64,000 nt of DNA from Malania oleifera (GCF_029873635.1 NC_080428.1:69709101-69773100), one strand, 5' to 3'; counted from the stretch's first letter, positions 33,801 to 46,440 are shown. Notes: generated by a model not told the origin, from the letters alone. Numbers and translations: made by a program.

Positions 33801-36800
33801 GGAGTAATAAGATGCTTGCCATGTCGTGTAGATGTGGGAATGTTGATGATTGAAAAGAGGCTCTTGCAGTCATTCTTCTTAAATCCTTCCCACCCCAATT
33901 GGGTTTCAACAATATGACTCACGCATTGCTAATCTGTTTGATGTTGCTCTAGATTACTCTGTTTTCAGTTCGGTTTTGACATTCTTTTTCATAAATTTGT
34001 TATGATTTATTAGTCATCACATATCATATAATGTACATTAGATTTTAGTTTTCTTTTTCACGAAAAATTTGTCCAAAGCAAATAGTATTGATGCAACAAT
34101 TAGGAACTACAACCATTATATTTCATACTGCGCGTTACTTCTTACTTGTGAAAGGAGTTTTTTCCTTTTGCTCTGAATTTTGAATTTTTTACCTATTTGC
34201 TCGGCGATTAGAGTTTACCAATTCCCAATGATGTAATGGCCAGGACTGATCACAAAATTCATAACTTTAAGGTGATTTTTAATTCTATCTTTTTAATTGA
34301 TGAATTTCTATAATAATACATAAATAAATAAATCAGATGCTTTCCTCTGAACAACCAAAAGTTTGTCAAGCTACAGTGCTCTCCTTGAAGATCATACCCA
34401 ACATTCTTCAAAGACCATCCACAAATTAACACATACTAAACCTTTCCCAAGATTCATTCAAGCAAAAAAGAAGCAATTCTTAATTTTAATGTTATTTGTT
34501 TAAAATTGTCAAGATTTTAAATACACACATTTTTAAAATTCATAAACTAATAAACTTCTTATATACACAATCTATTCGCATTAGTTATGCATTAGTACTT
34601 CTAACCTTTGAATACACTCTTACTTATGTCTAAACTCAAGTTGTTGTTTCTTTTTTACTTTGCTGTTCTTAAACTAATTATATTGTTTGAGATCTGTTCC
34701 TGCTTGTGACAAATTGAGAACATATTATAGAATTATGTTTCCTTAAAAATTTTGTATAAACTAGAAAATAAGTAGAATCTTGGTTGTATTCATATCAATC
34801 TTTATGTTGTACTAATTCACAGATTCAGTTCCATATGAACAATTAAAGTAAATCCAACAAATCATGCATACCTTTATATCCCTATAAATCACAATAATTG
34901 TGTTAAATAATGCAGCTATATAGTATTTACAAATTTATGTGTCTTAGTAATGAAACTCAACTACATCACGTGTGTGTGTGTGTGTGTGTGAGTGTGTGTG
35001 TGTGTGTCTATATATATATATATTATATGGTTAGTATTTATATCAAGATGGGCAACATGCACAGCACATGCTCTGCTGCTAGTATTGATAAATGATAAAC
35101 ATTTATAGTGATAATGCACACTCATATTTTTGCAGCACAGTGCACCTATCACAATCATAGATGACAACAGATTACAGATTGGACACAAGTGCATAACTAC
35201 TGCATGAATCATCAAACAACTTACCAGCTGTTTTCCCAGACTCTGCTTTTCATGAACTTCAATCCTAGTGACAGAGCGTCTAACTTTTTGACCCCGAACC
35301 AGGGCTTGAACCCTCACAATTCCCTGCACACAGAATAAAGTAGCAACAGCTTGTCTTCTAACCAAGTGGCCACGGATAAGCGCTTGCAGCCTTATGATGC
35401 CTTTGAGGGCTCGAAATGCCCGTCGAGCCTACAAATTTTATACTGACATTAGTTTACAATAACACTGGTCAAAAAATAAAAATTATGTACATTATCCAAA
35501 CCTAAATTCATGGATAATAACTTTTTTTGATAAAATTGAAACACGTATATAAGTATAGCTTAACTTAAAAGGCAAAAAAAGGTCAGAAGAGGCCTGCCCG
35601 GGTGATGCAGAGGCAGCATCAAGGTTCTGCAGCCATGGAGAAATTAGAAGAGGAGGAGGAAGGGGCAGGGAGGAGAGAGGAGATACGAGGGGAAAACTCA
35701 CGATTCACTCAACAATTCAAATTCATCAACAACTGCCTACAACATGGTTTTCATACACTATTTATAAGAAAGCCTCCCTACAGGAAATTACACTTAAACC
35801 CCTAAAACTACATTACATTACAAATATACCCCTACTTTACGCAAATATTACTAACAACCCCAAATACACATAATCCTATACTAATTAATACTGAACACGC
35901 ATAATAAACTACTAACTTAGTCCCACAATTCCTTAACCCAACTCTTCTTAATTATTTTCCAACAAGGATCTTCCCAAGGTCTTACTTGTCCTAGATCACC
36001 GGGTCAGACAATATGTTGAATGTTACATGTCTCCCAACAACATTGTCATGCATGCTATGGATATGCATAAAATCTTAAAAAAAATTCTCAGACTTCAGAT
36101 GTATAGCCAAGAAAGAAATCAAGATTAGACAGGAGCCAGGAACCTAAAGTAAGCATATGGCTTCTTTATTTTATCACAGGAGAACAAATTAAACTGTCTA
36201 TATAACTAGAAGAGCTTTTATCTAGTTTATTGAATAAAAGGTGATTAAAACAAAAGGACGCAATTTATAAATATAAAAATAAAAAATAATAATAATAAAA
36301 AAGAGCATTTTGATCAAGGGGACTGGAAGGGATGAATAAGATATAAATACAGAAGAATTTATAATTAAAATCACTCAAAATGCACACAGATGCACTTAAT
36401 GATATAAATTTAGGTTTACAAATTTTATTGATCCTGTGGGATTCCAATTCCTACATGAGTTCATGAATGAAGTTCCCTAGTCATGCAAAAGCCCTCGTTT
36501 GCTGTGACGTTTATCTCATTATCTATTAGGAACCTTAACCCTGCATATTAGCTTCTGTTTTTCTCATGTTAAAGCTTTTGTTAATAGATTTATCACACAG
36601 TTCATATTTCCTGCTGTTTTCAGACAGTCATCCTATTTTACGAATTAGCTGTTCAATCCTGAAAATGGGTCATCCGATTTTAAGAGAAACAAAATACTCA
36701 GCACTCTTCTTAAATTAGTTGTCCAGTTCAAGGAAATGGGTCATCCGACGAGTATGTGAGGGGAAGCTAGAGAATTTGTGGTTGTGAGTTTTTGTTTAGC

Positions 36801-39800
36801 ATTTCATAAGACATTCTATGAGCAAAAAAGAATCCAATAGAAAAACCATGCAGAGAAAACAAAGGCATTCAAACTTTAAAACAGAACTTCCTCCTATTTT
36901 GTCAAGAATGTGCGGCAACCAGCAACAGCATATCTTAATCATAATCAAAACACATATCCCATGTCCATGCAACATAAGTATAGCCAATGTTTGTCCAGTG
37001 ATATTGGTCAACTCTGAAAGTAAAATTCATAAACTTAAAGCATGCTTGCATACAATAGTAACATTAGGTAGCACTGTCAATTGTAACATCGTAGAGGAAT
37101 TCACATATGCTAGTAAATATTGCTTTGATACCCATTGCAGCTAAAAAAGAATGCTGTAGAAATTTCTTCAAGCTACCATCCATTCAGAACACACATAAAA
37201 CAGCTACAGCAAGCACTCTACTTGTATAGAATAGCTTACTAAGGCCAAACAAAGGAAAGCCAGGCCCATCTGAATCGTCAGAAGACTCAGAACCAAAAAT
37301 TGAGAAATAGAAGCAATGAGAAGTATTTTATTTATTTATTGGATAAAACCAAGCAGAATGAATATTTCTTCACAAAAAAATTATCAAATAAAAAAATAAC
37401 AAATTGTATTTTCCAGATGTCATGTGAATCATGTAACATGCACGGTAGCCAACATACACACCCAACAGCACAATTTCAACATTTCAAACATGAATGGCTT
37501 TTTGTCTTCAATAGTTGCTTACATACGGTCCATAGCTTATTATTATAGGGCCAAATATCATAAAGTATTAGTTTCTTCATATTTTGATATTGTACTCAAA
37601 AATGCTTTAAATTGTTTATATTTCATCCTGCTTATGCACACAAGCATGAAGCATGCATAAAAGACACAAGAAGTTGCTCATTCACTTGTGACTGTGTCGC
37701 ACTACAAAGCATGCCAAGGACTTGGAATTATATGACAAGCCAAATTTACCTTGGCATGGGACCAACAGTTTTCATATAGCAACTGCCCAATGAAAACCAA
37801 TTCCATAAATGTACATCAGTTTAAGCCACACTTATTTTCTTATAATAAACATTACTGCTTGCTACTGATTATGATTTAAAAAAACAAATACCAGAATAAT
37901 GAAACCCTGGTTAAATTCTAAACAGTAAAGCAAAATTCCAGCAAAAAGCTGATAAGGTGAGTCAAAAGAAAATACTGGGGCAAATATAATAGGATATCTG
38001 AAGAATTAAATGGATAACAATGTCAAGCACAATAGTAACAATTACAGAAAAGAAGAATACCAGATAGCCCTTAAAAGCAGCCTGTGCCTTTGTGGCAGCT
38101 TGTTCGAGTATAATTTTCTCATGATCTTCTGGTGGACTCAAATCTATAACTGCTTCTGGATCATCATCGTGCTTTGGAGACTGTAAAACAACATCAGTAT
38201 TTGGTAGTTCAGCAGCTGCTCCCTCATTTGAGTCCATTCCATTTTTAGCACTAGAAGCCAAAACTGGATGTGAATCCAGTCCAGGGTTCAAAATCAAACC
38301 AGACGCTGGAATCAGCTCTTCCCTATTGGATGAAATCTTCACGAGAAAATCAGAATATCAGTTAGAAATTGCATGCCACAAACTACATAAAAAACGAAAA
38401 GCACAGGCCTTTGCAGGATTAGATGCTCTTCAGAAGGATAAAATTTATTATGCAGATGCCATCAAATAAGAATTTCAAAATTTTTCCCCGAACGAATGAG
38501 CACAGTTTTAAAGCATAGCAAAAAAATTGTCAGCTGAACAAACACCAAATACATGAGTGACAATTCATGAATTTCTGGTGCATACCCACACCATCAGCTT
38601 TGTGCAATTTTTTAATGCTAATAGTTGTTACACTTCAATGTGAAGGAGATTAGCGTGACTGCAGCAAGGAAAAAGAAAGTTAAATTGCACAAAACCCTCA
38701 TATACTAAAGGTCTATTGCATAATACCTCAGTATAAACACCTCGTAAACCACATGAACTATTTATTGAGTCACTTTCTCCCCTTCTATCAATGGAACAGT
38801 AGAAATTTGGATGAAATCAAATCACATGCAATGTTGTCTTAGGGCCATAAATACCCTTATGCAGACTTGGATGACAAAATCTACCCTATAGTATGAGTGG
38901 AAAAAGGAAAAAGGAAAAAGGAAAAAGAAAAAAAAATAAAAGAGGAGGTGAGTTTTCAATTTTATACGAATATGACCATGCCTAAACACTTGCATATGGA
39001 TGATGCTAAATTTTGTCTAGTAAGTCACCAGGAACCATCTATAGAAGCCAAGATGTGAGTAATTGTAGCGAGCCAAGCCTATTCAGGGCAATATGCTTGC
39101 TTGTGACCACTTACCCTGTGTACATGGGATGGGTTACCATCATGTAAATAATAGTATAGGTTTTGTTCATTGAATGTGTGAACGCCTTAGTGTAAAATGG
39201 GAGTACAACTCCATGGTCAATTCGATGTTTCCCTATTGTTGGAGTTAGAATAGCATATAAAGCTCTTTAGGGGAGGGTGAGTGTTCATCCATCATTGTAA
39301 AATTCACTAGCATTTGTAAACGTGTTTAGCCAACTTGCTTTCATCTCTAAACACCCATTGCCTATGGAGGTGTTGTTAACGAATTACGTTGCTTCAATGT
39401 TTACCGTATGATTCTTATTTGCTTACATTACTGCTTACTGCTTCCGCTTACTTTGCATGTTGAGAATGTGTTCTTGTGGTTAACCACAGTATACTTTGGC
39501 TGACTAGTTAAGCAAGAGTGCTTTAACTAGTGCCACACAGCCCATCACAAGGTGTGAAGCGTCCAGCCCGTGACATTATGGCAGCAACCCATTTGCAGGG
39601 GAGAAGCTACAATATTCCCAAGGTAGGCAGTTGTCCACACTGGGTCCTGGAAATTGCCATTGCAACATAATTGGAAGAGCAAAATATTTTTGGAAGTTTC
39701 CTGACTGAGTTTTCAGGCATGCCCCAAGTGATGTACAGCATCCCCCACTAAAGTTGGTAGTGTTGGGGCCAAACTTACTAGCTAAAAGACGATAGCATTT

Positions 39801-41206
39801 TTGGAATTTTGAAAAACTAAAATGTGTAGGCAGATTACACTCATTTTCCTTTCTCATTCATTCACAGTTTCAGTGTTCGACTTCTTCATCCTACTTTCTC
39901 TTCATTCTTTGATGCTTGATATGTGTGTGCACACACACACAAGTAGCAGAAGGCACCATGATTTCTGCAACTCAGCCATCCTCAACAGCTCCACGACATA
40001 GCAGAAAATTAACCCCAAAAAATCCCTCAATTTTGCTAGCCATCCAGGTTACTTACTCTTTCCCAAATCTTCTTTAACACTTCTAATTTAGTTCTTATGG
40101 TTCATGGATATTAGACAGTCATGGAAAGTAGACTCCTGGCCCTAATTCGACTTAAGGTTGGTCTGTTCGGCTTTTAACCCTGCCACATTTTTCTGATCTA
40201 TCACATAGCACCATGTCAAAGGTGAGTGCATTGTTCTGCTAGTTTGGGCATTTCCATATTTTTGTTAACTAAGAAAGTGAAGGAAAAGAAAAAGAAGACT
40301 CATATTGCTGTGGCTTGGTTTCCATTATGCTTAAATGCATGGTTTGTTTTTATTTTGAGTTACGCAGACATTCTACATGACAAATTACATAATAAGTCCA
40401 TTCTGTTCAAGTCCTCTGTGCAAGAGGCAGAAACAAAGGACATGGGGGCTGTCAAAGGTAAACAACTTACTCTCCTCCCCAGGAAAGAGTTGATAGCAAC
40501 CAAGGATGAGTTCGATCCCTTTGGTCCTTTGATTTGTTCAGACAAGTAATGAGAGACAAGTCATCTTTGATTAGATTAAAAGGAACAATCTTAAATAGAC
40601 CAAAATCAAATTTGAGGTGATTTCTCAGCTGAACATGATCTGCCATAATTCCCCCACCCCCCCTCTCCCTCCTCCCCCCCCCCCCCCCAAAAAAAAAAAA
40701 GGAAAAAAAAATGCATATGCATGCATGTGTGAGTGTGTGACATGACATGAATACATTCATTAAAGTTAACCAAATTGCCTAATTATAATATTTAAGAAAG
40801 AATATTAGCATTTTACATGCATAAAAACATTACCGTTGAGGGTGGGGCTTAATCCAATGGTTAGGGTGTAACATCCAAACCTAAAAGGTCAGAGGGTCAA
40901 GTCACAGAAACCGTCTTTCCTAGTGTAGAGGTAAGACTTCATAGTTTATACATCATGCCCTCCCTAGAGCACCGATGGCTTGGGAACCTTGTGCACATGG
41001 TTTTACATTTACATTTATACAAAATTGTTACTATTGGAAACATACCCATAAATTATATTAAATGCGTAGTCCCAATCAAGAACAAAATTGGATTTGAAGA
41101 TGAGCAATCATCTTACCGAAAGTTCTCTTCTTTTTAATAACTTCGATTTTGATGATTTCTTCATGAAAAGGACTGTTTTGATCCATTTTCCTGGGGACTT
41201 TCCCAT
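30880..41206 (-). CDS. IQD: IQ67-domain calmodulin-binding protein (IQD31-like)
   Basis: A 567-aa IQ-domain protein. Coding exons on the minus strand: 41206-41117, 38336-38061, 35428-35225, 33208-33122, 32483-31469 and 30911-30880; all phases close. The start is [14 protein letters not shown], the clade's conserved N-terminus. The IQ67 domain (about 107-175) spans the exon 2/3 border, with [29 protein letters not shown] and [13 protein letters not shown] giving the repeated calmodulin-binding IQxxxRGxxxR pattern. A WLERW motif lies near residue 245, then a K/R- and E-rich middle with 'KR.LKK' repeats. A DUF4005 segment follows ([18 protein letters not shown], with RRHSLP), and the protein ends KVIQPDWRR. 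Known relatives bind calmodulin and act at microtubules, membranes or nucleus; the exact role here is inferred. Exon 5 has a second in-frame donor 6 nt earlier. The frame is undamaged. Confidence 0.94.
33390..33930. other. GC-richer block inside IQD intron 3
   Basis: This ~540-bp block stands out from the AT-rich intron by base composition, with CAG/CTG-rich and G-rich wording. It has a 148-aa open stretch on the minus strand (33476-33922) rich in Pro, Ser and His, with no domain I recognise. I found no terminal repeats. It may be an inserted or captured gene fragment. Confidence 0.4.
34970..35024 (+). repeat. (GT)n-(TA)n microsatellite
   Basis: About 19 GT units with one interruption, followed by TA units, within IQD intron 3. 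Confidence 0.9.
35537..35964 (-). mobile_element. Candidate solo LTR in IQD intron 2
   Basis: Read on the minus strand the segment begins tgttggaaaataatt, has a TATA box (cttataaatagtg) near 35757-35769, then a pyrimidine-rich leader, and ends near tttca. That order (TG start, TATA, C/T-rich leader, CA end) is typical of a short Ty1/copia or TRIM LTR. No clean target duplication was found, so the borders are approximate. Confidence 0.4.
39066..39575 (+). mobile_element. Candidate solo LTR in IQD intron 1
   Basis: It runs tgtagcgagcc...cagcccgtgaca with TG/CA ends, a TATA-like 'catataaag' (39254-39262) and the ending 'gcgtccagcccgtgaca', which resembles gypsy LTR ends I know. A 5-bp duplication is not evident. 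Confidence 0.4.
40651..40711 (+). repeat. Poly-C/poly-A low-complexity tract
   Basis: C-rich runs up to 15 nt followed by A runs, in IQD intron 1. The small ORFs over it are artefacts. Confidence 0.9.
40836..41000 (+). mobile_element. tRNA-derived SINE in IQD intron 1
   Basis: The head 'cttaatccaatggttaggg' resembles an A box and 'gagggtcaagtca' a weak B box. The body reads 'gaggtaagacttcatagttt', 'catcatgccctccctagagc' and 'gggaaccttgtgcac', the wording of widespread plant SINEs ending GGGAGCCTTGTGCAC. The element ends about 115 bp from the first coding exon's splice donor, with its antisense strand transcribed. Confidence 0.65.
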
Positions 41207-43165
41207 CGCACTATATCAAGAAACTCCGGAACCTAAATGCAAAAACCACATGATTCCACAAGAATGAGCCTCAAAATATATAAATGTGAGAATAAGCATA
41301 ATGGAGCTAAACTGCCAGAAATTTCATTAAACGCCCAAACTAAATACAATTTTAATGAGCATTTTAGTCCCTCTGCCTATCATTAGTTTATACAACGGCA
41401 ACACAAAAAAAAAAATGCACTTTTAAAACCCAAAAAAATTCACCGTTACTGGTATCATATAAATATATTTGTTCGTTTTCATACACACATCTTTCTTCTT
41501 TTTTTCTTGGGGGAGGGGGGTGTTGTTCATTTATTCATGCAGTTTTTTTTTCCTATGAATTTTTTCCTAGGTTGGGCGGAGGAAAGAGGGTTGGAGGGCA
41601 TCTCCCAAATAATTTTAAGTCCACCCCATTGAACCAATAGCATACCCATGTGTACCTCAGTGAGGGCAGGTGCCTTTGAAAATAAAGAGGAGGTTTTGTA
41701 AATTAAGGGGATGCCCCCAAAATTCTCATTTGCCCCTACTCTATACATGAAAGACCAGGACTCTTGGTAAATAAATGTCATTTGAAATGATTATTAACCC
41801 TACGTTTGGAGAGGCTTTAGATTTGGAGTTGTATTAGATTTAGATAAGATATAATATTAAATTATATTTAAATTTATCCAAATCCACCCAAATTCAAATC
41901 CAAGGCCCAAAATTCATACTCCCAAACACTAACTTAGTGCTGATATGAATGCATGTGTTTTTGTATTGAGAGATATGAAAAAAATATTTACCCCCACTAA
42001 GGAAAATTTCCAGATCAGTCACTGCATTGAACTGAATTCTGAATCATTGAATCACAATTCAGGCATGCAAAATTTTACAATAATAGAAGAAAACAAAAGG
42101 GAAATCCAAAATGATAAATTCTAGTAACAGCCAACTAATTCAACTCTCGCTTATGGAAATGACTCAAAACAATACATTCTAGCTTCAAACAACATTAAAC
42201 TCAGTAGCAGGGAACTACTTTCCTAGGAATCATAACATAGCATTTCAGAAGCTTCCATCAAGAGTCAGCAGACCACGGGTTGATTGGCATGACTTGTGGA
42301 AATGTCTTTTTGACTTATGACCCAAATAACTGACTTTTTTGAACTCACATAATAAGTAATTTGTTTCAGTCAAAATTTAAATGAGTGATTTGTTATGTCA
42401 TCCCAAAGATACCCTAATTGGCTTTGGAGAGTTTGAAAAAAAAAAAAAAAAACTCAATCAATATTATTCAACCATCGTATAGCATTTCAGAGATATTATT
42501 CTTCTTCTGAGGAACAAAATTCTAATAGAAGTGCCAATCATACGAAGCTGAAACTAAACCCCAGCCGTAAACACCAAAGAATTCAAAACAAATAGAATAG
42601 AAAGATAAATCAGCAAAAAGGAAAAGCAATTGTCCAGTGAATCAAATTCACCATGCACTCCAAATCCACAAACGGCAAGGATCGGTAAGAAATAAGAAAT
42701 ACGCAAGATGCAGACAGCAGAATCACAAATACTTTAAAAATACTAACAATAACCGAAAAAAGAAAGATTAATAAACAACAAATATTGGTCGAGAACTGCT
42801 TCGCAAGAGATGAAACACGAGTATTAGACAAATCAAAGCGACTTCAAATAAATGTCACTGAATATGAAAATTACCTGAAGAGTGCACTGAAACCCTAACT
42901 CTTTACAATTCCAGGACTCCAAATGAACTCATTTATTCTACATAAACCCCGGGGGGGAGAAGAAAAATGTAGATCAACATCGTAAGATATAAACAGATCA
43001 GGAGAAAGATTTAACAGAGAGGAATGAGAGAAGTAAGTAAGAACAGTGAGATCGCAACAAGAAAACGGTACCGGTACCATTTGCAAGAGGATGCGTCAGA
43101 GGAAGGAGAGGATCGTTACATTTTCGTCTCGGAGCTCCAGAGAGTACAGACTGTAAGTGTGTACT
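41207..43165 (-). other. IQD 5' UTR with a probable leader intron
   Basis: Upstream of the ATG a good acceptor (ttgcatttag, exon resuming about 26 nt before the ATG) implies a leader intron. Possible donors are atg|gtaccgg at 43077 or cttcag|gtaatt at 42874. The first, non-coding exon would lie at about 43078-43165. This follows from splice-site reading, not from transcripts. The intron holds the MITE at 41797. Confidence 0.5.
41797..41933. mobile_element. Short palindromic MITE, TSD TTA
   Basis: The ends accctacgtttggag and (read inward) gttagtgtttgggag are imperfect inverted repeats. The body is itself self-complementary (atttggagttgtattagatt / aattcaaatccaag). TTA flanks both sides (41794-41796, 41934-41936). 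Related copies lie near 62265 and 62505. Confidence 0.6.
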
Positions 43166-43193
43166 GCAGATGAGAGAATACCTGAACCCACAT

Positions 43194-43208
43194 CAGATAT
43201 TTAAAAGA
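43194..43208 (-). promoter_or_regulatory. Possible TATA-like element of the IQD gene
   Basis: On the minus strand tcttttaaatatctg lies about 30-40 bp before the likely start of the leader exon. Position and motif only. Confidence 0.35.
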
Positions 43209-43432
43209 GAAAAACAAAAAGAAAGAGGAAAACTCCAATAAATTATTATTAAAATAAGGAAGATTCTCCTGCGACGCGGTAAGCAGGTGCCAGAATGGGA
43301 TGTGTCACGCAAAACGACACCGTAATACCGTATAGACACACAATACTAATGCCATCCTAGCGAGGATGGAGAACTTGAAAGTACTAAAATACCCTGCGAA
43401 ATTACAAACTTTGGATAGATAAATATTTTTAT

Positions 43433-43643
43433 TTTTTTTGGATTACGCACCGGGTATCCACATGTCCGTTTTACGGTCCACGTGACTAATTGTGCGCCCC
43501 TTGAAGTTGACCCCACAACTCTAAAGGGAGGGTAAATTCAGAAATTCAGGAGCGGAAACGAACTCAGGAGGGTTTGAATACCTGACCTCGTGAAAGGCAC
43601 TCTCGCAACCCGTACTACCACCTGAACCACACCCTGAGGGTAC
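43433..43643 (-). mobile_element. Complete SINE (family A), 14-bp TSD
   Basis: The minus-strand head has an A box (tggttcaggtgg) and a B box (ggtattcaaacc). A body ending 'ggatacccggtgcgtaatcc' and an A-rich tail follow. It is flanked by identical ataaatatttttat at 43419-43432 and 43644-43657, the tail abutting the duplication. It inserted about 230 bp upstream of the IQD TATA-like site. Confidence 0.88.
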
Positions 43644-43657
43644 ATAAATATTTTTAT

Positions 43658-44778
43658 ATTCATTAGATCAAGTTGTCGATGTGTTACGCGTATGTCATAC
43701 TCATCTTTTTCTTATAAAGATAATAACTTTTTAAATAAGTATTATGAGAGTATTGTAATATGAGATTTTAAATAACTGAGTTATTTATTTTTAAGTTATT
43801 TATTTTTTTGATAAAAATTCATATAATTTGTTTTGATATATCTACGTCAAATTGAATTAAGGATTTTATGAGGGAAAATGAAAGAAACGAAAAATTGGGA
43901 GGATATTTTTTTTTATATTTTCTTTTTTTATTAAATATTATCAAAAATAAAATTTTATTTTAATATAGTAAAAAATAGAATATTAATTATGTGTATTGTG
44001 TAGGATCAAATTTATGTTTATAAATTTTATATCTATTTTATTTTCTTTCTTATTTTTCTTGATAACCAAATATGAAAATTAGAATTTCATGATATTTTCT
44101 TTTCTTTTTCATAATATATTTTGAGTTTCTATCTTAAGAATTCTTTTTAAAAAATAAAAAAAGTGTGTGTGTATATATATATATATGTTAAATCAACATA
44201 GTCCTATAATTTTTGTCAATAACTAAATAAAAATAAATTTTTTACTTTAATTTTTCTATTTTTCTAAAAAAAAAAATTGCTGCATGTTTTAAAATTAAAA
44301 TAATTTTTTTAAAATATTTTCTATCAAAATATTTTGAGAAAAAAATCCACGTATGACTACTCAGAAAAATTAAATAATTTGAAATATAATAAGGTGCTTG
44401 AATGTCCGTCCGCACGGACATTCATTGCAGTGGGTAGAATATGGACAGCCAAGTTTGGTAATTGAAATAATAGGGTAATGAAGTGACCCAAGTGAGGGCT
44501 GGTAGAAATGTACTTGTGGTTGGTTGCTAGCAGTTAAAGTGCGTCCAATATCTACCCTTAACAGTATTTATTTTTTATAAATGCAACTTTTATAAAAAGA
44601 AATAATTTATTTGAATTTAAATTTAAATTTTCATGGAATGTGATATAAAATTATATTTAATTTTATTTTGAATTTAAAATAAATTCAATCAAATTTTATA
44701 TTATTTTTATCTTTAATTCATATAAATTCATATTCAAACTTTAAAAAACTATCTTTTCAAATGCCAAAAAAAAAAAAA

Positions 44779-44811
<33 letters not shown>

Positions 44812-45834
44812 TTAAGATTCAAAATTTATGTTCCAAACACTACCTTCGAATATTTGACATCAAATGAAAATATATATGTTTGGCATTGTGGGCTTATAAT
44901 TTTTCTAAAAATATGATTAAATTTTATGAATTTTTTTTTCTTGTTGATGATTCACCTAGTGTAGGTTTGGCAATAAAAATCCATTAATTCAAACCGAATT
45001 CAATCCACTTAGATTTACTCATAACCAATCCACACGTCAGATGAGTTGAAGATAGTTTAGAATTTTGTTATCAGGCTCTAAACAAATTGGCTGACTGATT
45101 TTCGAGTTTTATCTGATGGGATATCCACTTATTTATTAATAAATAATGTCCAAATTCATAGATAATGTCATATACTCATATTTACTTCAAACTCAAGTTC
45201 AAATACTTAATTCTCATGATCAAAATAAAAGTCTCAAATTTATGATTTGAAAAATAAAAAAATGTATACTTTTTTCATTATTTAATATTTAAAAATTTAC
45301 TAAATCAGATATAAATTATGAATTTGTCATTCAATCCAAACTATTATAATAGTTTATTAGTCATTCATTATGAATTATTCAATCCAAACTATTATAAATC
45401 TATCATTTACTTAATCAGATATAAATTATAATTATTTTATTCAATAATATGTTTGGAAATTGCCTTTTCAAGTTTTGTGCAGTGGATGCTGAGGTGTTAT
45501 TTAAAAAAAAGGGTATTGTTATTGTTTCCAGAAACACTGTGAAAGCTTAAAAACTGTTTTTGAAAATTTTTACATGAAATATGTTTTTGAATTTTTTTTT
45601 TTAAATGAAAATTTTTTTTTTTCATATTTAATTTTAAAAAATAAATAAAATATATAATAAATCAATAAACTAAAATATTATTTTATACATTATCAATATT
45701 TAATTCGTTAAAATATACATTTGATGTAAATAAGGTGTAAATTATTTTTTTCTTAAATAAAATAATTGACACGAACAAAAAATTAAACTAAATCTTCTAA
45801 TCGATAACCAAAAATCAAGGTTTAAACCGCATAC
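43658..45834. other. AT-rich intergenic sequence
   Basis: No coding frame is supported. There is a short TA run at 44175-44186 and A/TAA repeats at 44766-44811. The stretch at 44600-44850 ends with 'ttccaaacactacc', like the MITE family at 41797. Confidence 0.45.
44766..44811 (+). repeat. A-run and (TAA)n microsatellite
   Basis: Fifteen A followed by about ten TAA units, typical of an old retroposon tail. Confidence 0.9.
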
Positions 45835-45837
45835 TTT

Positions 45838-45988
45838 TTTTAATCATTTCTTGGGACACCACCCAACCATCACAGGTTCGATTCTTCCCCTGAGCTCCTG
45901 AATTTACCCTCCTTGTGGTGTTGTAGGGCATAGGATTAGTCACGGAGCGTAAAATGCACGTGGACACCTGACGATATTCAAAAAAAAG
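45838..45988 (+). mobile_element. SINE family A copy with a different head
   Basis: The body 'cctgaatttaccctcc...ggattagtcac...gtaaaatg...gtggacacc' and the A tail match the copies at 43433 and 50117. The 5' head instead reads 'tcttgggacaccacccaacc' with a perfect B box (ggttcgattc). Confidence 0.75.
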
Positions 45989-46440
45989 GTTGTACGGTCT
46001 CCGAAGACCTCCTCTGGTAAAGCATTTGGTTAAAGGACCCGAGTTCTCCGTTTGACATAAAGGCTTTGGTTTTGGATCTGGACGTCGGATGCCTATCCAT
46101 GGGCTTTTTGGGTCATCAAGTTCTTCCAAAATTACCAACCTAGTAGAATATTCATATATTCTTGATTCTGCTCAGATCCAGGAAACCTCTCTTCCTCTTG
46201 AAGGTTGTACGGTCCCCAAAGACCTCCTTTGGTAAAGTTTGGTAAGGTTCTGGTTCTTCTGGAGGAAGGAGTCCTTCTTCACGAAGAATCTCAAGGGCTC
46301 TATCATAGATCCATAAAGGCTTTGGTTTTGGTTTTGGATCTGGACTAAGTGTCAGTTGATGAATTTCTCCTAATGAGATTTCCTTGAGTGGTTGAGAGAG
46401 AGAAGCAATCTTTCTCTGTAAATCTGGCTGAATATCTTTT
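45989..46440 (-). other. Unassigned fossil coding-like fragment with an internal repeat
   Basis: On the minus strand there are short open stretches rich in Pro, Lys and Glu (PDPKPKPKPLW, EILREEGLLPPEEP). The segment 'ggttgtacggtc.cc.aaga' plus 'cctcctttggtaaag' occurs twice (45987 and 46202), as does 'taaaggctttggttttggat'. The fragment may be a broken virus-like element, but I cannot assign a family. Confidence 0.35.

Noticed and set aside
34961-35365. 134-aa ORF beginning at the IQ motif
   Set aside because: Only 35225-35428 is exon; the rest is intron and microsatellite read-through past a good splice donor.
40226-40549. 107-aa ORF in IQD intron 1 and its opposite-strand partners (40360-40545, 40467-40760), considered as a missing IQD exon
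   Set aside because: Exon 41117-41206 joins exon 38061-38336 in frame with family-like sequence; these ORFs show no IQD wording and partly lie over a C/A low-complexity tract.
45815-46138. 107-aa minus-strand ORF considered as a gene
   Set aside because: It runs across the border of a SINE and an unassigned fossil fragment; no single coherent domain.
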